Assembly: GCA_022651385.1 (NCBI GenBank)
Contig: JALCQR010000001.1
Coordinates: forward strand, 186,001 to 250,000
From: Clostridia bacterium
GTDB lineage: Bacteria; Bacillota; Clostridia; Lachnospirales; Anaerotignaceae
Direction of reading: 5' to 3'
Length of the DNA: 64,000 nt
Shown: positions 1 through 9,827 of the stretch, in pieces
How positions within the stretch are numbered: the stretch's first letter is position 1
Layout of the letters: every line of letters starts with the position of its first letter
Notes under the pieces: model-generated
What the model was told of the DNA's origin: nothing
The model's input: only the letters and a program-made list of their open reading frames with translations
Databases searched by the model: none
Program-made: the position numbers and the translations under genes

Positions 1-2
1 TG

Positions 3-527
3 AGCATAGGCGCAATAAATACTTCTGGTTATTCTGGCAGAGTGAAAATAGGCACATATAAACCGTCTGAAACAAAAACTGATGACAATAATAATACTGG
101 AAATACAAGCAATGCCGACAAGGAATATGTAAAATTTAAAATCGGAAGCGGAAAATATTATGTATCAAGCGACGGGGCATATTATCTTATAGACAGTGAA
201 AACAGCGGTGTTTTGCCTTTTATTGATGAAAATGACAGAGCAATGGTGCCTTTGAGAGCTGTTGCAAATGCTTTGGGAATAAATGACATAAAATGGGACG
301 ATTCAAGTAAAACAGTTACATTCACAAATTCGGAAGATACTGTAAAAATTAAAATAGGTGAAAATAAAATAACCGTAAACAGTACCGAAGTTTCAATTGA
401 TACTGCTGCTGTAATAAAAGACAACAGGACATTTATTCCTTTAAGAGCTGTTGCAAATGCTTTTGGTATACAAGATGAAAACATTGTTTGGGACGAAGGC
501 ACAAAAACAATAAAAATATATAAATAA
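3..527 (+). CDS. Copper amine oxidase N-terminal-like (stalk) domain protein, 5'-truncated by window edge
   Basis: The reading frame is open to the left edge, so only the C-terminal part (about 174 residues) of a larger, probably secreted protein is seen. It has a short Asn/Thr/Asp-rich linker and then a Cu_amine_oxidN1-type stalk domain. Two repeats of the signature pattern occur (VPLRAVANALG and IPLRAVANAFG), each preceded by an R-x-M/F-V/I-P turn and followed by a W-D-x-x-T/K-x-T-V/I strand. The domain occurs in Clostridia as a cell-surface module attached to proteases, amidases and SLH proteins; it is not itself an amine oxidase. The upstream catalytic or anchoring part lies outside the window, so the full function cannot be given. 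A second protein with this domain is at 35971-37257. Confidence 0.8.
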   Translation, partial: SIGAINTSGYSGRVKIGTYKPSETKTDDNNNTGNTSNADKEYVKFKIGSGKYYVSSDGAYYLIDSENSGVLPFIDENDRAMVPLRAVANALGINDIKWDDSSKTVTFTNSEDTVKIKIGENKITVNSTEVSIDTAAVIKDNRTFIPLRAVANAFGIQDENIVWDEGTKTIKIYK

Positions 528-823
528 TAATATCTAATGGCATCTTCTTCCACGGAGTTTAAAGGCGGAAATGGTTGGAGAAATGAACGAAATAATGAAA
601 ATACACATTTAAAAGGCAATCATGGGGCCGGAGGAAATGGATATAATAGACAACAGGACAATTTATATACGGCTTTTAATACTGTTATTTCGTATTTCTC
701 TATAACGTACCTTTTTACATTTGTAGTTGCCATTATTGATAAATTTATTAGAAATTTAAGGAAGAAAACCGTTATTGCATAAAAAAATACCTGTTCAGTA
801 TTTTTGCTGAACAGGTATTTTTT
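528..823. other. Intergenic stretch, no convincing gene
   Basis: An 81-codon frame at 537-782 opens here (Gly/Asn-rich start, hydrophobic stretch near residues 49-67, basic end), but it has no ribosome binding site. A second small frame starts at 639 behind GGAGGAA and stops after 22 codons. Neither resembles a family I know. The stretch may be a decayed small membrane-protein gene. It ends in a strong bidirectional terminator. Confidence 0.4.
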
Positions 824-827
824 TTAA
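785..827. terminator. Bidirectional rho-independent terminator
   Basis: A 14-bp stem (785-798 with 807-820; core CCTGTTCAG/CTGAACAGG) is flanked by an A-run on the left and a T-run on the right. It can therefore terminate rightward transcripts and the leftward flavin reductase gene. Confidence 0.85.
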
Positions 828-1465
828 CTTTTTTTATGTTTATCTGATATAGCTTTTTTCTTTTTAGTTTTGTCTTTCATTACCGAATATCCAAATGTCC
901 CAAGTTTTTCACCAAGAGTATAGTAGGCACCATGGGAATAACAAATTGGCTTTGTTTGTTCAAAGCAAAACTTGTTTGTTTTGTCAAAATACCTGCGGCT
1001 TACGTTAACAGCCAAAACTTCAGCGATAAACATATGATGTGTTCCAAGAGGTATTATTTCTTTTACTTTGCATTCTATGTTTACCGGACTTTCGGCAATT
1101 ATAGGTGCTTTTACATGTGATGCCTTAGCCGGTGTAAGGTGCATGTCTTTAAATTTGTCTGTGTCACGTCCGCTTTTTACTCCGCAATAGTCACAGGCTT
1201 TTGCAAGATTTTTGGTTGTGAGATTTATTACAAATTCGCCGCTTTTTTTAATTATTTCATAAGAATAACGCTCAGGACGTACTGAAATATATGTCATGGC
1301 AGGATTGGTGTTTACCGTTCCTGTCCATGCTATAGTAATTATGTTCATTTCTTTTCCATATTCACCGCAGCTGACCATAACTGCCGGTACGGGATAAACA
1401 AAGGTTCCGGCTTTCCACACTTCTTTTTCGTTATCCATTTCATTTTTATTATTATTCAAAAACAT
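824..1465 (-). CDS. Flavin reductase family (FMN-binding split barrel) protein
   Basis: A 213-residue protein of the flavin reductase-like, FMN-binding split-barrel family (flavoredoxin type). Such proteins bind FMN and pass electrons in anaerobes. Visible family features are the N-terminal P-V-P-A-V-M-V-S-C strand, the N-I-I-T-I-A-W-T-G segment, the S-V-R-P-E-R-Y-S motif that contacts flavin, and a Cys-rich D-Y-C-G-V-K-S-G loop around residues 90-97. I chose the ATG at 1465 because an AAAGGA lies just upstream; the frame stays open 26 codons further without a Shine-Dalgarno site. The C-terminus is very Lys-rich. It is transcribed alone, convergent with the upstream ORF and divergent from the methyltransferase. 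The physiological substrate cannot be inferred from context. Confidence 0.85.
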   Translation of the reverse strand: MFLNNNKNEMDNEKEVWKAGTFVYPVPAVMVSCGEYGKEMNIITIAWTGTVNTNPAMTYISVRPERYSYEIIKKSGEFVINLTTKNLAKACDYCGVKSGRDTDKFKDMHLTPAKASHVKAPIIAESPVNIECKVKEIIPLGTHHMFIAEVLAVNVSRRYFDKTNKFCFEQTKPICYSHGAYYTLGEKLGTFGYSVMKDKTKKKKAISDKHKKS

Positions 1466-1588
1466 CAATCCTTTCACTAAAATAATTATATAAAAATCAG
1501 AATATTTGTAAAGAGTTTTTAAAAATGTTGAAATAGTACACATTTTAAAGTAACATAGTATATATTAAAATTTTGGAGGATAATAAAG

Positions 1589-2953
1589 GTGAAACTTCCT
1601 GAAAAATACATAGAGAGAATGAAAACTCTATTGGATAAAGAATATGATGATTATATGAAGTCTTTAGATGAAAAAAGTGTTAACGGAATAAGAATAAACA
1701 CTCTTAAAACAGATAAGGGCAGTTTTAAAAATATTTGTAATTGCCAGCTTGAAAATGTTAAATGGTGCGATGAGGGATTTTACTGCGGTGAAAATGATAA
1801 ACCGGGGAAAAGTATTTTTCATCATGCGGGGCTTTTTTATATTCAGGAACCAAGCGCTATGTCAGCGGCGTCTGTGCTTCCGTCAGGACGTGGAATGAAA
1901 ATTCTTGATATATGTGCTGCTCCCGGGGGAAAAACTACGCAGACAGCAGCCAAAATGGGAAACAGCGGACTGCTTTTTGCAAATGACATCAGCAGTGCAA
2001 GAGCAAAGGCCATTGTAAAAAATATAGAGCTTATGGGTATAAAAAACTGTATAGTTATGAGCGAGAACCCAAAAAATATAACAGACAGATTCCATAATTT
2101 TTTTGACTGCATACTTATTGATGCCCCTTGCAGCGGAGAAGGCATGTTCAGAAGAAAGTCAGATTTAATAAAAAGCTGGAATGAAGAAATGCTTGATTTT
2201 TGTGAGAAAACTCAAAGAGAAATACTCGATTCGGCTGAAAAAATGCTTAAAAAAGACGGGTTTATTGTTTATTCAACCTGTACTTTTTCTCCAGAGGAAG
2301 ACGAGAGAGTTATAGAAGATTTTTTGGACTTACACAGCAATTATGAGCTGATAGAAATTGACGAAAAATTCGGCTTTGAAAAAGGAAGGCCGCAGTGGAC
2401 TAAAAGCCAAGATGAAAAATTCAGCAGATGCCGCAGAATATGGCCTCACAAAATGAAGGGTGAAGGACATTTTATAGCGCTTATGAAAAAAATAAGCGGA
2501 GATACATGTTTTGATTATGAGAAAGAACAAAGCGACAATGACAAACATATTGAGATTTTTAGAGAATTTGTTAGTGAAAACCTCAATGTTAAACTTGAGG
2601 GTATATTTAAAATTATAAACAACAACATTTATTTGCTTCCTGAAGATACACCAAAACTTAAAGGCATAAGAATTTTGAGAAGCGGGCTGCTTTTAGGTGA
2701 ATTTAAAAAGGAAAGGTTTGAACCGTCGCAGGCATTTGCTATGTTTCTTAAAAAGGAGGAAGCAAAAAACAGCTGGGATTTTAGTTTTGATGATGAAAGA
2801 GTAATAAGATATTTAAAAGGAGAGACGGTTGAGGCTGAAACAGAAAAAAACGGCTGGTGTCTTGTATGTGCAGGCGGTTTCCCTTTGGGCTGGGCAAAAG
2901 CTCAAAACGGAAGGCTTAAAAACAAATATCAGACAGGCTGGAGATGGGAGTAA
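1589..2953 (+). CDS. rsmF: rRNA cytosine-C5 methyltransferase, RsmF/YebU type
   Basis: A 454-residue S-adenosylmethionine-dependent RNA m5C methyltransferase of the NOL1/NOP2/Sun family, probably acting on 16S rRNA. The SAM-binding motif I (D-I-C-A-A-P-G-G-K-T) lies at about residues 107-116. The catalytic motifs D-A-P-C-S-G-E-G-M-F-R and Y-S-T-C-T-F-S-P-E-E contain both cysteines of the two-cysteine mechanism. The C-terminal ~150 residues match the RsmF extension (FLD domain plus PUA-like end, with a terminal G-W-A-K segment). The start is GTG at 1589, behind GGAGG. The next gene (YgiQ) begins 6 bp after the stop, so the two are almost certainly co-transcribed. Confidence 0.9.
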   Translation: MKLPEKYIERMKTLLDKEYDDYMKSLDEKSVNGIRINTLKTDKGSFKNICNCQLENVKWCDEGFYCGENDKPGKSIFHHAGLFYIQEPSAMSAASVLPSGRGMKILDICAAPGGKTTQTAAKMGNSGLLFANDISSARAKAIVKNIELMGIKNCIVMSENPKNITDRFHNFFDCILIDAPCSGEGMFRRKSDLIKSWNEEMLDFCEKTQREILDSAEKMLKKDGFIVYSTCTFSPEEDERVIEDFLDLHSNYELIEIDEKFGFEKGRPQWTKSQDEKFSRCRRIWPHKMKGEGHFIALMKKISGDTCFDYEKEQSDNDKHIEIFREFVSENLNVKLEGIFKIINNNIYLLPEDTPKLKGIRILRSGLLLGEFKKERFEPSQAFAMFLKKEEAKNSWDFSFDDERVIRYLKGETVEAETEKNGWCLVCAGGFPLGWAKAQNGRLKNKYQTGWRWE

Positions 2954-2959
2954 TAAAAA

Positions 2960-4846
2960 TTGGCATTTTTACCAGTAACATATAAAGAAATGAAGGAAAG
3001 AGGCTGGGAGCAGCCTGATTTCGTATATGTGTGCGGTGACGCGTATGTGGACCATCCGTCATTTGGAGCCGCAATAATATGCAGACTTCTTGAAAGCAGA
3101 GGATACAAAGTATGTTTTCTTGCTCAGCCGGATTGGAAAAGCACAGATGATTTTAAACGCTTTGGCGAGCCTCGTCTTGGATTTTTAGTAAGCAGCGGAA
3201 ACATAGACTCAATGGTAAACCACTACACCGTAGCTAAAAAGAAACGCAGTCAGGATTTATATTCACCGGGCGGAAAATCAGGTATGCGCCCAGACAGAGC
3301 CGATATTGTTTACTGCAACAAAATAAGGGAAGTATACAAAGAAGCAAACATTATAATCGGAGGAATAGAAGCGAGTTTAAGAAGACTCAGCCATTATGAT
3401 TATTGGGACAACAAGGTAAGACGTTCAATACTTCTTGACTCAAGTGCCGACCTGCTTATTTACGGAATGGGTGAAAAGCAGATAGTGGATATTGCCGAAG
3501 CTCTCGAAAGCGGTCTTCCGGCATCTGAAATTACATTTATAAGAGGTACTGTTTATAAAACAAAGGACTGGGAAAGGCCTTATGACTATATAGTTTTGCC
3601 AAAATACGCGAATGCAGCAAAAGATAAATATGCCTACTGCGAAAGTTTTATGAAGCAGTATGAAAATACGGATTCCGTTATAGGCAAAACTTTAGTTGAG
3701 GAATATGACAAGGGCTGGCTTGTGGTTCAAAATCCGCCTGAAAAACCGCTTACCACAGAGGAACTGGACGAGGTATATGCCTTGCCGTATATGAGAAATT
3801 ATCATCCTATGTACGAAAAAGACGGCGGTATACCGGCCATAAAAGAAGTAAAATTTAGCATAACGAGCAGCAGGGGATGTTTTGGAAACTGCAATTTCTG
3901 TGCTCTTGCCTTTCATCAGGGACGAGTTGTATCTTCAAGAAGTCACGAAAGCATAATAAATGAGGCAAAAAAAATAATAAACGACAAAGATTTTAAAGGT
4001 TACATACACGATGTGGGCGGGCCTACGGCAAATTTCAGAAAGCCGGCTTGCAAAAAACAGCTGAAAAGCGGTGCATGTAAAAACAGGCAGTGTCTGTGGC
4101 CGAAGCCATGTGAAAATCTTGAGGTAAGCCACAAAGATTATGTTTCTCTTTTAAGAAAACTTAGGGCGCTCCCTAGAGTCAAAAAGGTATTTATACGTTC
4201 CGGAATTAGATATGACTATCTTATTTATGATAAAGATGATACTTTTTTCAAAGAGCTTTGCATGTATCATATAAGCGGTCAGCTTAAAGTTGCTCCTGAG
4301 CACGTTGTGCCGAGAGTGCTTGAAAAAATGGGAAAACCAAGCCGCAATGTGTATGACAGGTTTGTAAGAAAATACGAGGAGATAAACAAACAGCTCGGAA
4401 AAGACCAGTATCTTGTTCCGTATCTTATAAGCAGTCATCCCGGAAGTGACCTCAACGCTGCAATTGAGCTTGCGGAATATCTTCGGGATATAGGACACAA
4501 TCCTGAACAGGTACAGGACTTTTATCCTACTCCCGGAACACTTTCAACGGCTATGTATTATACGGAAATGGACCCAAGGACAATGGAAAAAGTGTATGTG
4601 CCTAAAAATCCTCATGAAAAGGCATTGCAGAGAGCACTTATGCAGTACCGAGTCCCTTCAAACTACGACCTTGTGCTTGAGGCTTTAAGAAAGGCCCACA
4701 GAACTGACCTTATAGGTTTTGACAGAAAATGTCTTATACGTCCGAGAAAAATAACTGATTCTAAAGTTAAGCAAAAAGAAACATTTTCAAATTGTAAAAA
4801 GCAGACAGATTTTAAAAAGAAACACAGTAAGTATAAACGAAAATAA
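2960..4846 (+). CDS. YgiQ family radical SAM protein
   Basis: A 628-residue radical SAM protein of the YgiQ family (UPF0313), whose reaction is not established. The order is an N-terminal YgiQ_N domain, then the [4Fe-4S] motif C-F-G-N-C-N-F-C (about residues 310-317, C-x3-C-x2-C), then the SAM barrel, then a Lys-rich tail. A second Cys group ([16 protein letters not shown]) around residue 380 is typical of the family. The start is TTG at 2960, preceded by GGGAG at the end of the upstream gene. The length matches the family. Confidence 0.9.
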   Translation: MAFLPVTYKEMKERGWEQPDFVYVCGDAYVDHPSFGAAIICRLLESRGYKVCFLAQPDWKSTDDFKRFGEPRLGFLVSSGNIDSMVNHYTVAKKKRSQDLYSPGGKSGMRPDRADIVYCNKIREVYKEANIIIGGIEASLRRLSHYDYWDNKVRRSILLDSSADLLIYGMGEKQIVDIAEALESGLPASEITFIRGTVYKTKDWERPYDYIVLPKYANAAKDKYAYCESFMKQYENTDSVIGKTLVEEYDKGWLVVQNPPEKPLTTEELDEVYALPYMRNYHPMYEKDGGIPAIKEVKFSITSSRGCFGNCNFCALAFHQGRVVSSRSHESIINEAKKIINDKDFKGYIHDVGGPTANFRKPACKKQLKSGACKNRQCLWPKPCENLEVSHKDYVSLLRKLRALPRVKKVFIRSGIRYDYLIYDKDDTFFKELCMYHISGQLKVAPEHVVPRVLEKMGKPSRNVYDRFVRKYEEINKQLGKDQYLVPYLISSHPGSDLNAAIELAEYLRDIGHNPEQVQDFYPTPGTLSTAMYYTEMDPRTMEKVYVPKNPHEKALQRALMQYRVPSNYDLVLEALRKAHRTDLIGFDRKCLIRPRKITDSKVKQKETFSNCKKQTDFKKKHSKYKRK

Positions 4847-4898
4847 CAGTTTTTAAAATATAGTGCGTAATAAACACAAATGTCCTTGCCAAAAAGCG

Positions 4899-4944
4899 TT
4901 GACAAAAATATAATTAAATGTAAAAATATGAGTTATTGATAACT
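4899..4944 (+). promoter_or_regulatory. thrC promoter with an adjacent dyad
   Basis: A TTGACA -35 (4899-4904) and a TAAAAA -10-like hexamer (4921-4926) are separated by 16 bp. A 6-2-6 palindrome, AGTTATTGATAACT (4931-4944), sits at the expected transcription start, a good position for a repressor. The regulator is unknown. Confidence 0.55.
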
Positions 4945-4964
4945 TACACTGAAAGGACGATACT

Positions 4965-6437
4965 ATGGAAAATCTGAAATACGTCGGCACAAGAAATAAA
5001 AATATAACGGCAACGGCTTCACAGGCTATTTTAAAAGGTATCTGCGATGACGGCGGGCTTTTTATTCCTGAAAAAATGCCTAAGCTTGATAAAACACTTG
5101 AACAGTTGTCTGAACTTGATTACAAAGGACTTGCTTACGAAATATTAAAGCTGTTTCTTACCGATTATACAGAAGAAGAACTCAAATACTGCATTAACGG
5201 TGCATATGATGAAAAGTTTGATACTCCTGAAATTGCTCCTGTTGTAAAAAAAGCTGATGTTTCAATACTTGAGCTTTTCCACGGAAAGACTATTGCTTTT
5301 AAAGACATGGCTCTTTCAATTCTGCCGTATCTTATGAAAACGGCAGCAAAGAAAAACGGAATTGATAAAAAAATAGTAATTCTTACGGCAACAAGCGGCG
5401 ACACTGGAAAAGCGGCTCTTGAGGGGTTTGCGAATGTTGAAGGCATAAAAATAATAGTTTTCTTCCCTGAAGACGGCGTAAGCCCGGTTCAGAAACTTCA
5501 AATGGTTACTCAGGAGGGCTCAAACACATGCGTTGCCGGTATAAATGGCAATTTTGATGATGCTCAGACTGCCGTAAAAACCATATTTACCGACAAAGAA
5601 CTTGAAAAAGAACTAAATGACAATGGATTTATGTTCTCATCGGCCAACTCTATAAATATAGGACGCCTTTTGCCTCAGGTTGTTTATTATTTTCAGGCTT
5701 ACATTAAAATGGCAAAAATGGGTGAAATTAAACTTGGGGATAAAATAAATGTTGTTGTGCCAACAGGCAATTTCGGAAATATTCTTGCAGGGTATTTCGC
5801 AAAACAGCTCGGGCTTCCTGTAAAGACTTTTATATGTGCGTCAAATATCAACAATGTGCTTTATGATTTCTTTAAAACTGGCAAATATGACAAAAACAGA
5901 AAATTCAATGTAACTATGTCGCCTTCAATGGATATACTTATATCAAGCAATCTTGAAAGGCTTATTTGCATGTCGTCATCTCAGGAAAAAACAAAAGAAC
6001 TTATGGAGAGTCTTTCAAAAGACGGAAAATACACTCTTGATTTAACAAACGGCATTATAAAAGGCGAATACGCCACTGAAGAAGAAACGGCAGAGGCTAT
6101 AAAAGACATATACAAAAAGACCGGTTATGTTATGGACACTCATACCGCTGTTGCTTACGCTTCTTATGAAAAGTACAAAAAAGAAAGAAATGACAATACG
6201 CCTACTGTTATTGTATCTACAGCAAGCCCTTATAAATTTACAAAAGACGTGCTTAAATCAATTGACAAAAAATATGCCGATATGGAATTTTTCCCGCTTA
6301 TGAAAGAACTTGAAAAAATTTCAGGTGTAAAGATACCTGAACCTATTAAAGGTTTAGAAAACAAGCCTATTCTTCATAAAAATGTAATAGAAAAAAACGA
6401 AATAAAAGAATTTATTAAAAAGCAACTTATAAAATAA
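4965..6437 (+). CDS. thrC: Threonine synthase
   Basis: A 490-residue PLP enzyme that converts O-phosphohomoserine to threonine. The N-terminus (Y-V-G-T-R-N, then G-I-C-D-D-G-G-L-F-I-P) is the classical ThrC start. The PLP lysine is in F-K-D-M-A (about residue 108), and the S-G-D-T-G-K-A loop and the glycine-rich P-T-G-N-F-G-N-I-L-A-G phosphate-binding loop are present. The length is that of the long, fungal/enteric-like class. The ATG follows GAAAGGA. It is a single-gene unit with its own promoter; no hom or thrB is nearby. Confidence 0.95.
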   Translation: MENLKYVGTRNKNITATASQAILKGICDDGGLFIPEKMPKLDKTLEQLSELDYKGLAYEILKLFLTDYTEEELKYCINGAYDEKFDTPEIAPVVKKADVSILELFHGKTIAFKDMALSILPYLMKTAAKKNGIDKKIVILTATSGDTGKAALEGFANVEGIKIIVFFPEDGVSPVQKLQMVTQEGSNTCVAGINGNFDDAQTAVKTIFTDKELEKELNDNGFMFSSANSINIGRLLPQVVYYFQAYIKMAKMGEIKLGDKINVVVPTGNFGNILAGYFAKQLGLPVKTFICASNINNVLYDFFKTGKYDKNRKFNVTMSPSMDILISSNLERLICMSSSQEKTKELMESLSKDGKYTLDLTNGIIKGEYATEEETAEAIKDIYKKTGYVMDTHTAVAYASYEKYKKERNDNTPTVIVSTASPYKFTKDVLKSIDKKYADMEFFPLMKELEKISGVKIPEPIKGLENKPILHKNVIEKNEIKEFIKKQLIK

Positions 6438-6476
6438 TCTGACTGTCGATAAATAAAAAAATATAAATAAGAAGTG

Positions 6477-6737
6477 CTGTAAAATGGTTTAGAGTATAAA
6501 TTTTGGGGAAACATTCCGGACTAGTGGCGAAGCCTATATGCACCTATAAGCAATTAAGGCCGGCGGGACTCCGTCCCACTAACCCTGCAAGCCTTTTAGT
6601 ATCGCAAAGATATGCGGACGCCGCAGGCGGATTTTGCTTTAGCAAAATTACTGAAAATGAAGGCTTGACCTAAACTTTAATATGCCTTCGGCACCAGAAT
6701 ATATATTATACAATAAAACTTATACTTTAATTTACAG
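6477..6737. repeat. 261-bp foldback element with terminal inverted repeats (MITE-like or structured RNA)
   Basis: This fills most of the 333-bp gap between thrC and tkt. The ends are imperfect inverted repeats: CTGTAAAATGG-TTTAGAGTATAAATTTT on the left (from 6477) and, read on the other strand from 6737, CTGTAAATTAAAGTATAAG-TTTT. Nested inside are CAAGCCTT (6588-6595) with AAGGCTTG (6660-6667), ATTTTGC-TTTA-GCAAAAT (6631-6648), CGCC-GCA-GGCG (6619-6629), and AGTGG (6523-6527) with CCACT (6576-6580). There is no ORF. The local base composition is far more GC-rich than the surrounding spacers. It could be a non-autonomous transposable element or a structured RNA; no target-site duplication is obvious to me. 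Confidence 0.55.
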
Positions 6738-6770
6738 TTTTAAAAACAATACAATGGAGGATTCAGCAAA

Positions 6771-8750
6771 ATGGACAAAGATACACTTTCGGTAAATACC
6801 ATAAGATTTTTAAGTGTTGAGGCTATACAGAAGGCAAAAAGCGGACATCCGGGGCTTCCTATGGATGCTGCTCCGGCTGCGTTTACATTATGGTCAAAGG
6901 AAATGAAGCATAATCCGAAAAATCCGGACTGGATAAACAGAGACCGTTTTATTCTTTCAGCAGGACACGGCTCAATGATGCTTTATTCACTTCTTCATCT
7001 TTTCGGATACGGAACAACAATTGAAGATATAAAAAATTTCAGACAGCTTGACAGCAAAACACCGGGACATCCTGAATATGGTATTGCCAAGGGAATTGAA
7101 ACAACTACCGGTCCTCTTGGACAGGGCATTGCAAATGCCGTTGGTTTTGCCATGGCCGAAAGTCATCTTGCAGCAGAGTTTAACAAGCCGGGATATGAAG
7201 TTATAGACCATTATACTTTTGTGCTTTGCGGCGACGGATGTCTTATGGAGGGCGTAAGCTCTGAAGCGGCTTCTCTTGCCGGTACCCTTGGCCTTGGAAA
7301 GCTTATACTCATTTATGATTCAAACAATATTACAATTGAGGGAAGTACAAAAACTGCTTTTGCCGAAAATGTACGTGACAGGTTTAAGGCATATGGCTGG
7401 CAGACACTTCTTGTTGAAGACGGAAACGACCTTGAAGAAATAGACACGGCAATTAAAGAAGCAAAGGCTGAAACAAATAAACCTACTATTATAGAAATTA
7501 AGACAATTATAGGTTATGGCGCTCCTAACAAGCAGGGCAAGGCATCGGCTCACGGAGAACCGCTTGGAGACGAGGAAATTGCTCTTACAAAGGAAAACCT
7601 CGGCTGGGAATATAAGGAAGAATTTTACGTTCCGGAAGAAGTCAAAGAAAATTGTGCAGCATATACCAAAAAAGGTGAAGAGGCAAACAAAGCTTGGGAC
7701 AGCATGTTTAAAGAATACTGCGGGAAATACCCTGAAATGGCTAAAAAATGGGATGCATTTTTCTCAGATAAACTTCCGGTTGACCTTTTAAACAGTGAAG
7801 ATTTCTGGACATATGAAGGTGACCTTGCAACAAGAGCTTCATCTGAAAAAGTTCTTAACAAACTTTCAAAACTTATACCTAATTTATTTGGCGGTTCGGC
7901 AGACCTTGGGCCTTCAAACAAGTCTGTAATGAAAGACAGGGAATATTACTCAAAGGAAAATCCAAGCGGCTCAAATATTCACTTTGGTATAAGAGAATTT
8001 GCTATGACTGCAATGGCAAACGCTTTTGCGCTTCATGGAGGATTAAGGCCATATATTGCCGGATTTTTTGTATTCAGTGATTATATGAAAGCCGGACTCA
8101 GACTTTCGGCTCTTATGAAACTTCCTGTTATAAGTATTTTTACTCATGATTCCATCGGCGTAGGCGAAGACGGACCTACACATCAGCCTGTTGAGCATCT
8201 TGCGGCTTTAAGAAGCATGCCGGGATATACAGTAATTCGACCTTGCGACAGCCATGAAACAGCTGCAGCATGGTACCTTGCTCTTACAAGAAAACAGCCT
8301 ACTGGCATTGTCCTTTCAAGACAGAAACTGCCGCTTCTTAATGAAACCGGAAAGGGTGCACTTAAAGGAGCTTATATTCTCCGAGACTGTGAAGGTACAC
8401 CGGATATACTTCTCATGGCAACGGGTTCAGAGGTTGAGCTTATATATAAAGCATATGACGTGCTTAATAAAAAGGGAATAAAAGCAAGGGTTATATCAAT
8501 GCCGAGCTTTGAAGTATTTGAGGAACAAAGTGATGGATACAAAGAAAGTGTTATTCCAAACAGCGTAAGAAAGAGACTTGCTGTTGAAGCTGCATCTGAT
8601 TTTGGCTGGTATAAATATGTAGGCCTTGACGGAAAAGTAATTTCTATGAAAGGTTTTGGTGCTTCGGCTCCTGCTGATAAACTTTTTGAAAAATTTGGTT
8701 TTACAGTCGAAAATGTAGTTAACACGGCTCTTGAAATTTGCTCAAAATAA
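6771..8750 (+). CDS. tkt: Transketolase
   Basis: A 659-residue full-length thiamine-diphosphate enzyme of the pentose phosphate pathway that moves two-carbon units between sugar phosphates. The N-terminal S-G-H-P-G-L-P-M-D motif, the ThDP-binding [12 protein letters not shown] stretch followed by the Asn of D-S-N-N-I, the pyrimidine-domain G-I-R-E-F-A-M and the D-G-P-T-H-Q-P motif are all present. The ATG follows GGAGG at good spacing. It is monocistronic between the foldback element and a terminator. Confidence 0.96.
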   Translation: MDKDTLSVNTIRFLSVEAIQKAKSGHPGLPMDAAPAAFTLWSKEMKHNPKNPDWINRDRFILSAGHGSMMLYSLLHLFGYGTTIEDIKNFRQLDSKTPGHPEYGIAKGIETTTGPLGQGIANAVGFAMAESHLAAEFNKPGYEVIDHYTFVLCGDGCLMEGVSSEAASLAGTLGLGKLILIYDSNNITIEGSTKTAFAENVRDRFKAYGWQTLLVEDGNDLEEIDTAIKEAKAETNKPTIIEIKTIIGYGAPNKQGKASAHGEPLGDEEIALTKENLGWEYKEEFYVPEEVKENCAAYTKKGEEANKAWDSMFKEYCGKYPEMAKKWDAFFSDKLPVDLLNSEDFWTYEGDLATRASSEKVLNKLSKLIPNLFGGSADLGPSNKSVMKDREYYSKENPSGSNIHFGIREFAMTAMANAFALHGGLRPYIAGFFVFSDYMKAGLRLSALMKLPVISIFTHDSIGVGEDGPTHQPVEHLAALRSMPGYTVIRPCDSHETAAAWYLALTRKQPTGIVLSRQKLPLLNETGKGALKGAYILRDCEGTPDILLMATGSEVELIYKAYDVLNKKGIKARVISMPSFEVFEEQSDGYKESVIPNSVRKRLAVEAASDFGWYKYVGLDGKVISMKGFGASAPADKLFEKFGFTVENVVNTALEICSK

Positions 8751-8769
8751 AAGGTTTATTTATGCCTTA

Positions 8770-8796
8770 GGCTGTAGGAAAAAACTACAGCCTTTT
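8770..8796 (+). terminator. tkt terminator
   Basis: GGCTGTAG (8770-8777) pairs with CTACAGCC (8785-8792) across a 7-nt A-rich loop, followed by TTTT. A second hairpin, GGCAGGA with TCCTTGCC, and seven Ts follow at 8825-8853, making a tandem terminator. Confidence 0.8.
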
Positions 8797-8969
8797 GGCA
8801 GTAAATTGAACTTGCTGTTTTTGAGGCAGGAATTTCTATCCTTGCCTTTTTTTATTTAAAAAAATGATAAAATAGTATCGCAGTAGTAGCAATTTGAATT
8901 TATTTAGCATGCTAATGATTGTTGAGTCATTAACAAACTTGAACAGTTTTAAGCTGAAAAGGAGACATT

Positions 8970-9512
8970 ATGAGAGCGTTTATTGCAATAGATTTCGACA
9001 GAGAAACAAAAAAATATCTACTTTCATTGCAGTCAAGACTTAAAGAGAAAAGCAGAAGCGGCAATTTCACAAATGAAGATAATTTTCATCTGACTTTAAG
9101 ATTTATAGGTGAAGTTGATGAATATGGTATGAAATCTTTGTCTGAAGCTGTAAGAGAGGCTGCGGCGTCGTTTAAGGCGTTTGACATGAGTTTAAAAGGC
9201 ATAGGCTTTTTTACAAGAGGAAACAAATGTATCACATGGGCAGGGATTGAAAAGAGCAAAAGTCTTGAGATTTTCTATAAAAAACTTGAAAAATGTCTTA
9301 TGCGGGAGGGTTTTGCACGTGACCGTAAGGGCTTGAGTCCGCATATTACACTTGGCAGAGAAGTAAATTTAAGAATCGGATATGATGATGCAAGAGATGA
9401 GTTTTCAGATTGCAAAAAAGATTTTCATGTAGGAGAAATAACTCTTTTTGAAAGCATAAGAAGGGGGCCGAAACTTATATATAAGCCGATTTTTGTGGGG
9501 AAATTGAAGTAA
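8970..9512 (+). CDS. thpR: RNA 2',3'-cyclic phosphodiesterase (2H family)
   Basis: A 180-residue member of the 2H phosphoesterase superfamily (ThpR/LigT). It has the start M-R-A-F-I-A-I-D and the two H-x-T/S-x catalytic signatures (H-L-T-L at about residue 44 and H-I-T-L at about residue 128). It hydrolyses 2',3'-cyclic phosphate ends on RNA in vitro. The length is normal. The ATG follows AAAGGAG. It stands alone; the -10/-35 region is not clear. Confidence 0.9.
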   Translation: MRAFIAIDFDRETKKYLLSLQSRLKEKSRSGNFTNEDNFHLTLRFIGEVDEYGMKSLSEAVREAAASFKAFDMSLKGIGFFTRGNKCITWAGIEKSKSLEIFYKKLEKCLMREGFARDRKGLSPHITLGREVNLRIGYDDARDEFSDCKKDFHVGEITLFESIRRGPKLIYKPIFVGKLK

Positions 9513-9609
9513 AAATTCATCAACAAAAACAATATATTTATTTTTAGGTATTTTTATGTATTGTATGACAAAAAAAACACAATATTGAGTAGTATTCTAC
9601 TTAAAAACC

Positions 9610-9638
9610 TTGACATTTGTATGTCAAACTGGTAACAT
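9610..9638 (+). promoter_or_regulatory. Promoter of the acyl-CoA dehydrogenase/etf operon with 18-bp operator-like dyad
   Basis: This lies in the 315-bp gap 9513-9827. The -35 TTGACA (9610-9615) and -10 TAACAT (9633-9638) are separated by 17 bp. The -35 is the left half of a perfect 7-4-7 dyad, TTGACATTTGTATGTCAA (9610-9627), so a bound repressor would block polymerase. The 18-bp geometry is that of Rex operators, but the half-site differs from TTGTTAA. About 180 nt of leader follow, in which I see no riboswitch. Confidence 0.65.
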
Positions 9639-9827
9639 GTCTATAGAAAACGGATGGGTTTGATTGTTTTTTTGTTTATTATAAATCCATTTGTGTTTCG
9701 GCTGTGTAATTTACTGTAAGATGGGTTATTGTGGTCTGATTATCAGGGCGTTTCTTTCAGTTTGGCAGCCAAAAGGGAAATAGAGTTTTTATTCATTTTC
9801 TTATATATTAAAAGGAGGAAAAGAGTA

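Noticed and set aside
182-619. A 145-codon minus-strand frame opposite the stalk-domain gene
   Set aside because: It is antisense to a well-supported domain, has no ribosome binding site and no recognisable protein pattern.
6477-6737. Considered as a HEARO/omega-type RNA or a group II intron remnant
   Set aside because: No IsrB/TnpB or reverse-transcriptase ORF is near and the terminal inverted repeats are better explained by a MITE-like element.
9729-9827. Upstream extension of the acyl-CoA dehydrogenase frame (33 extra codons)
   Set aside because: The strong AGGAGG before ATG 9828 and the family start at that Met show the extension is untranslated leader.
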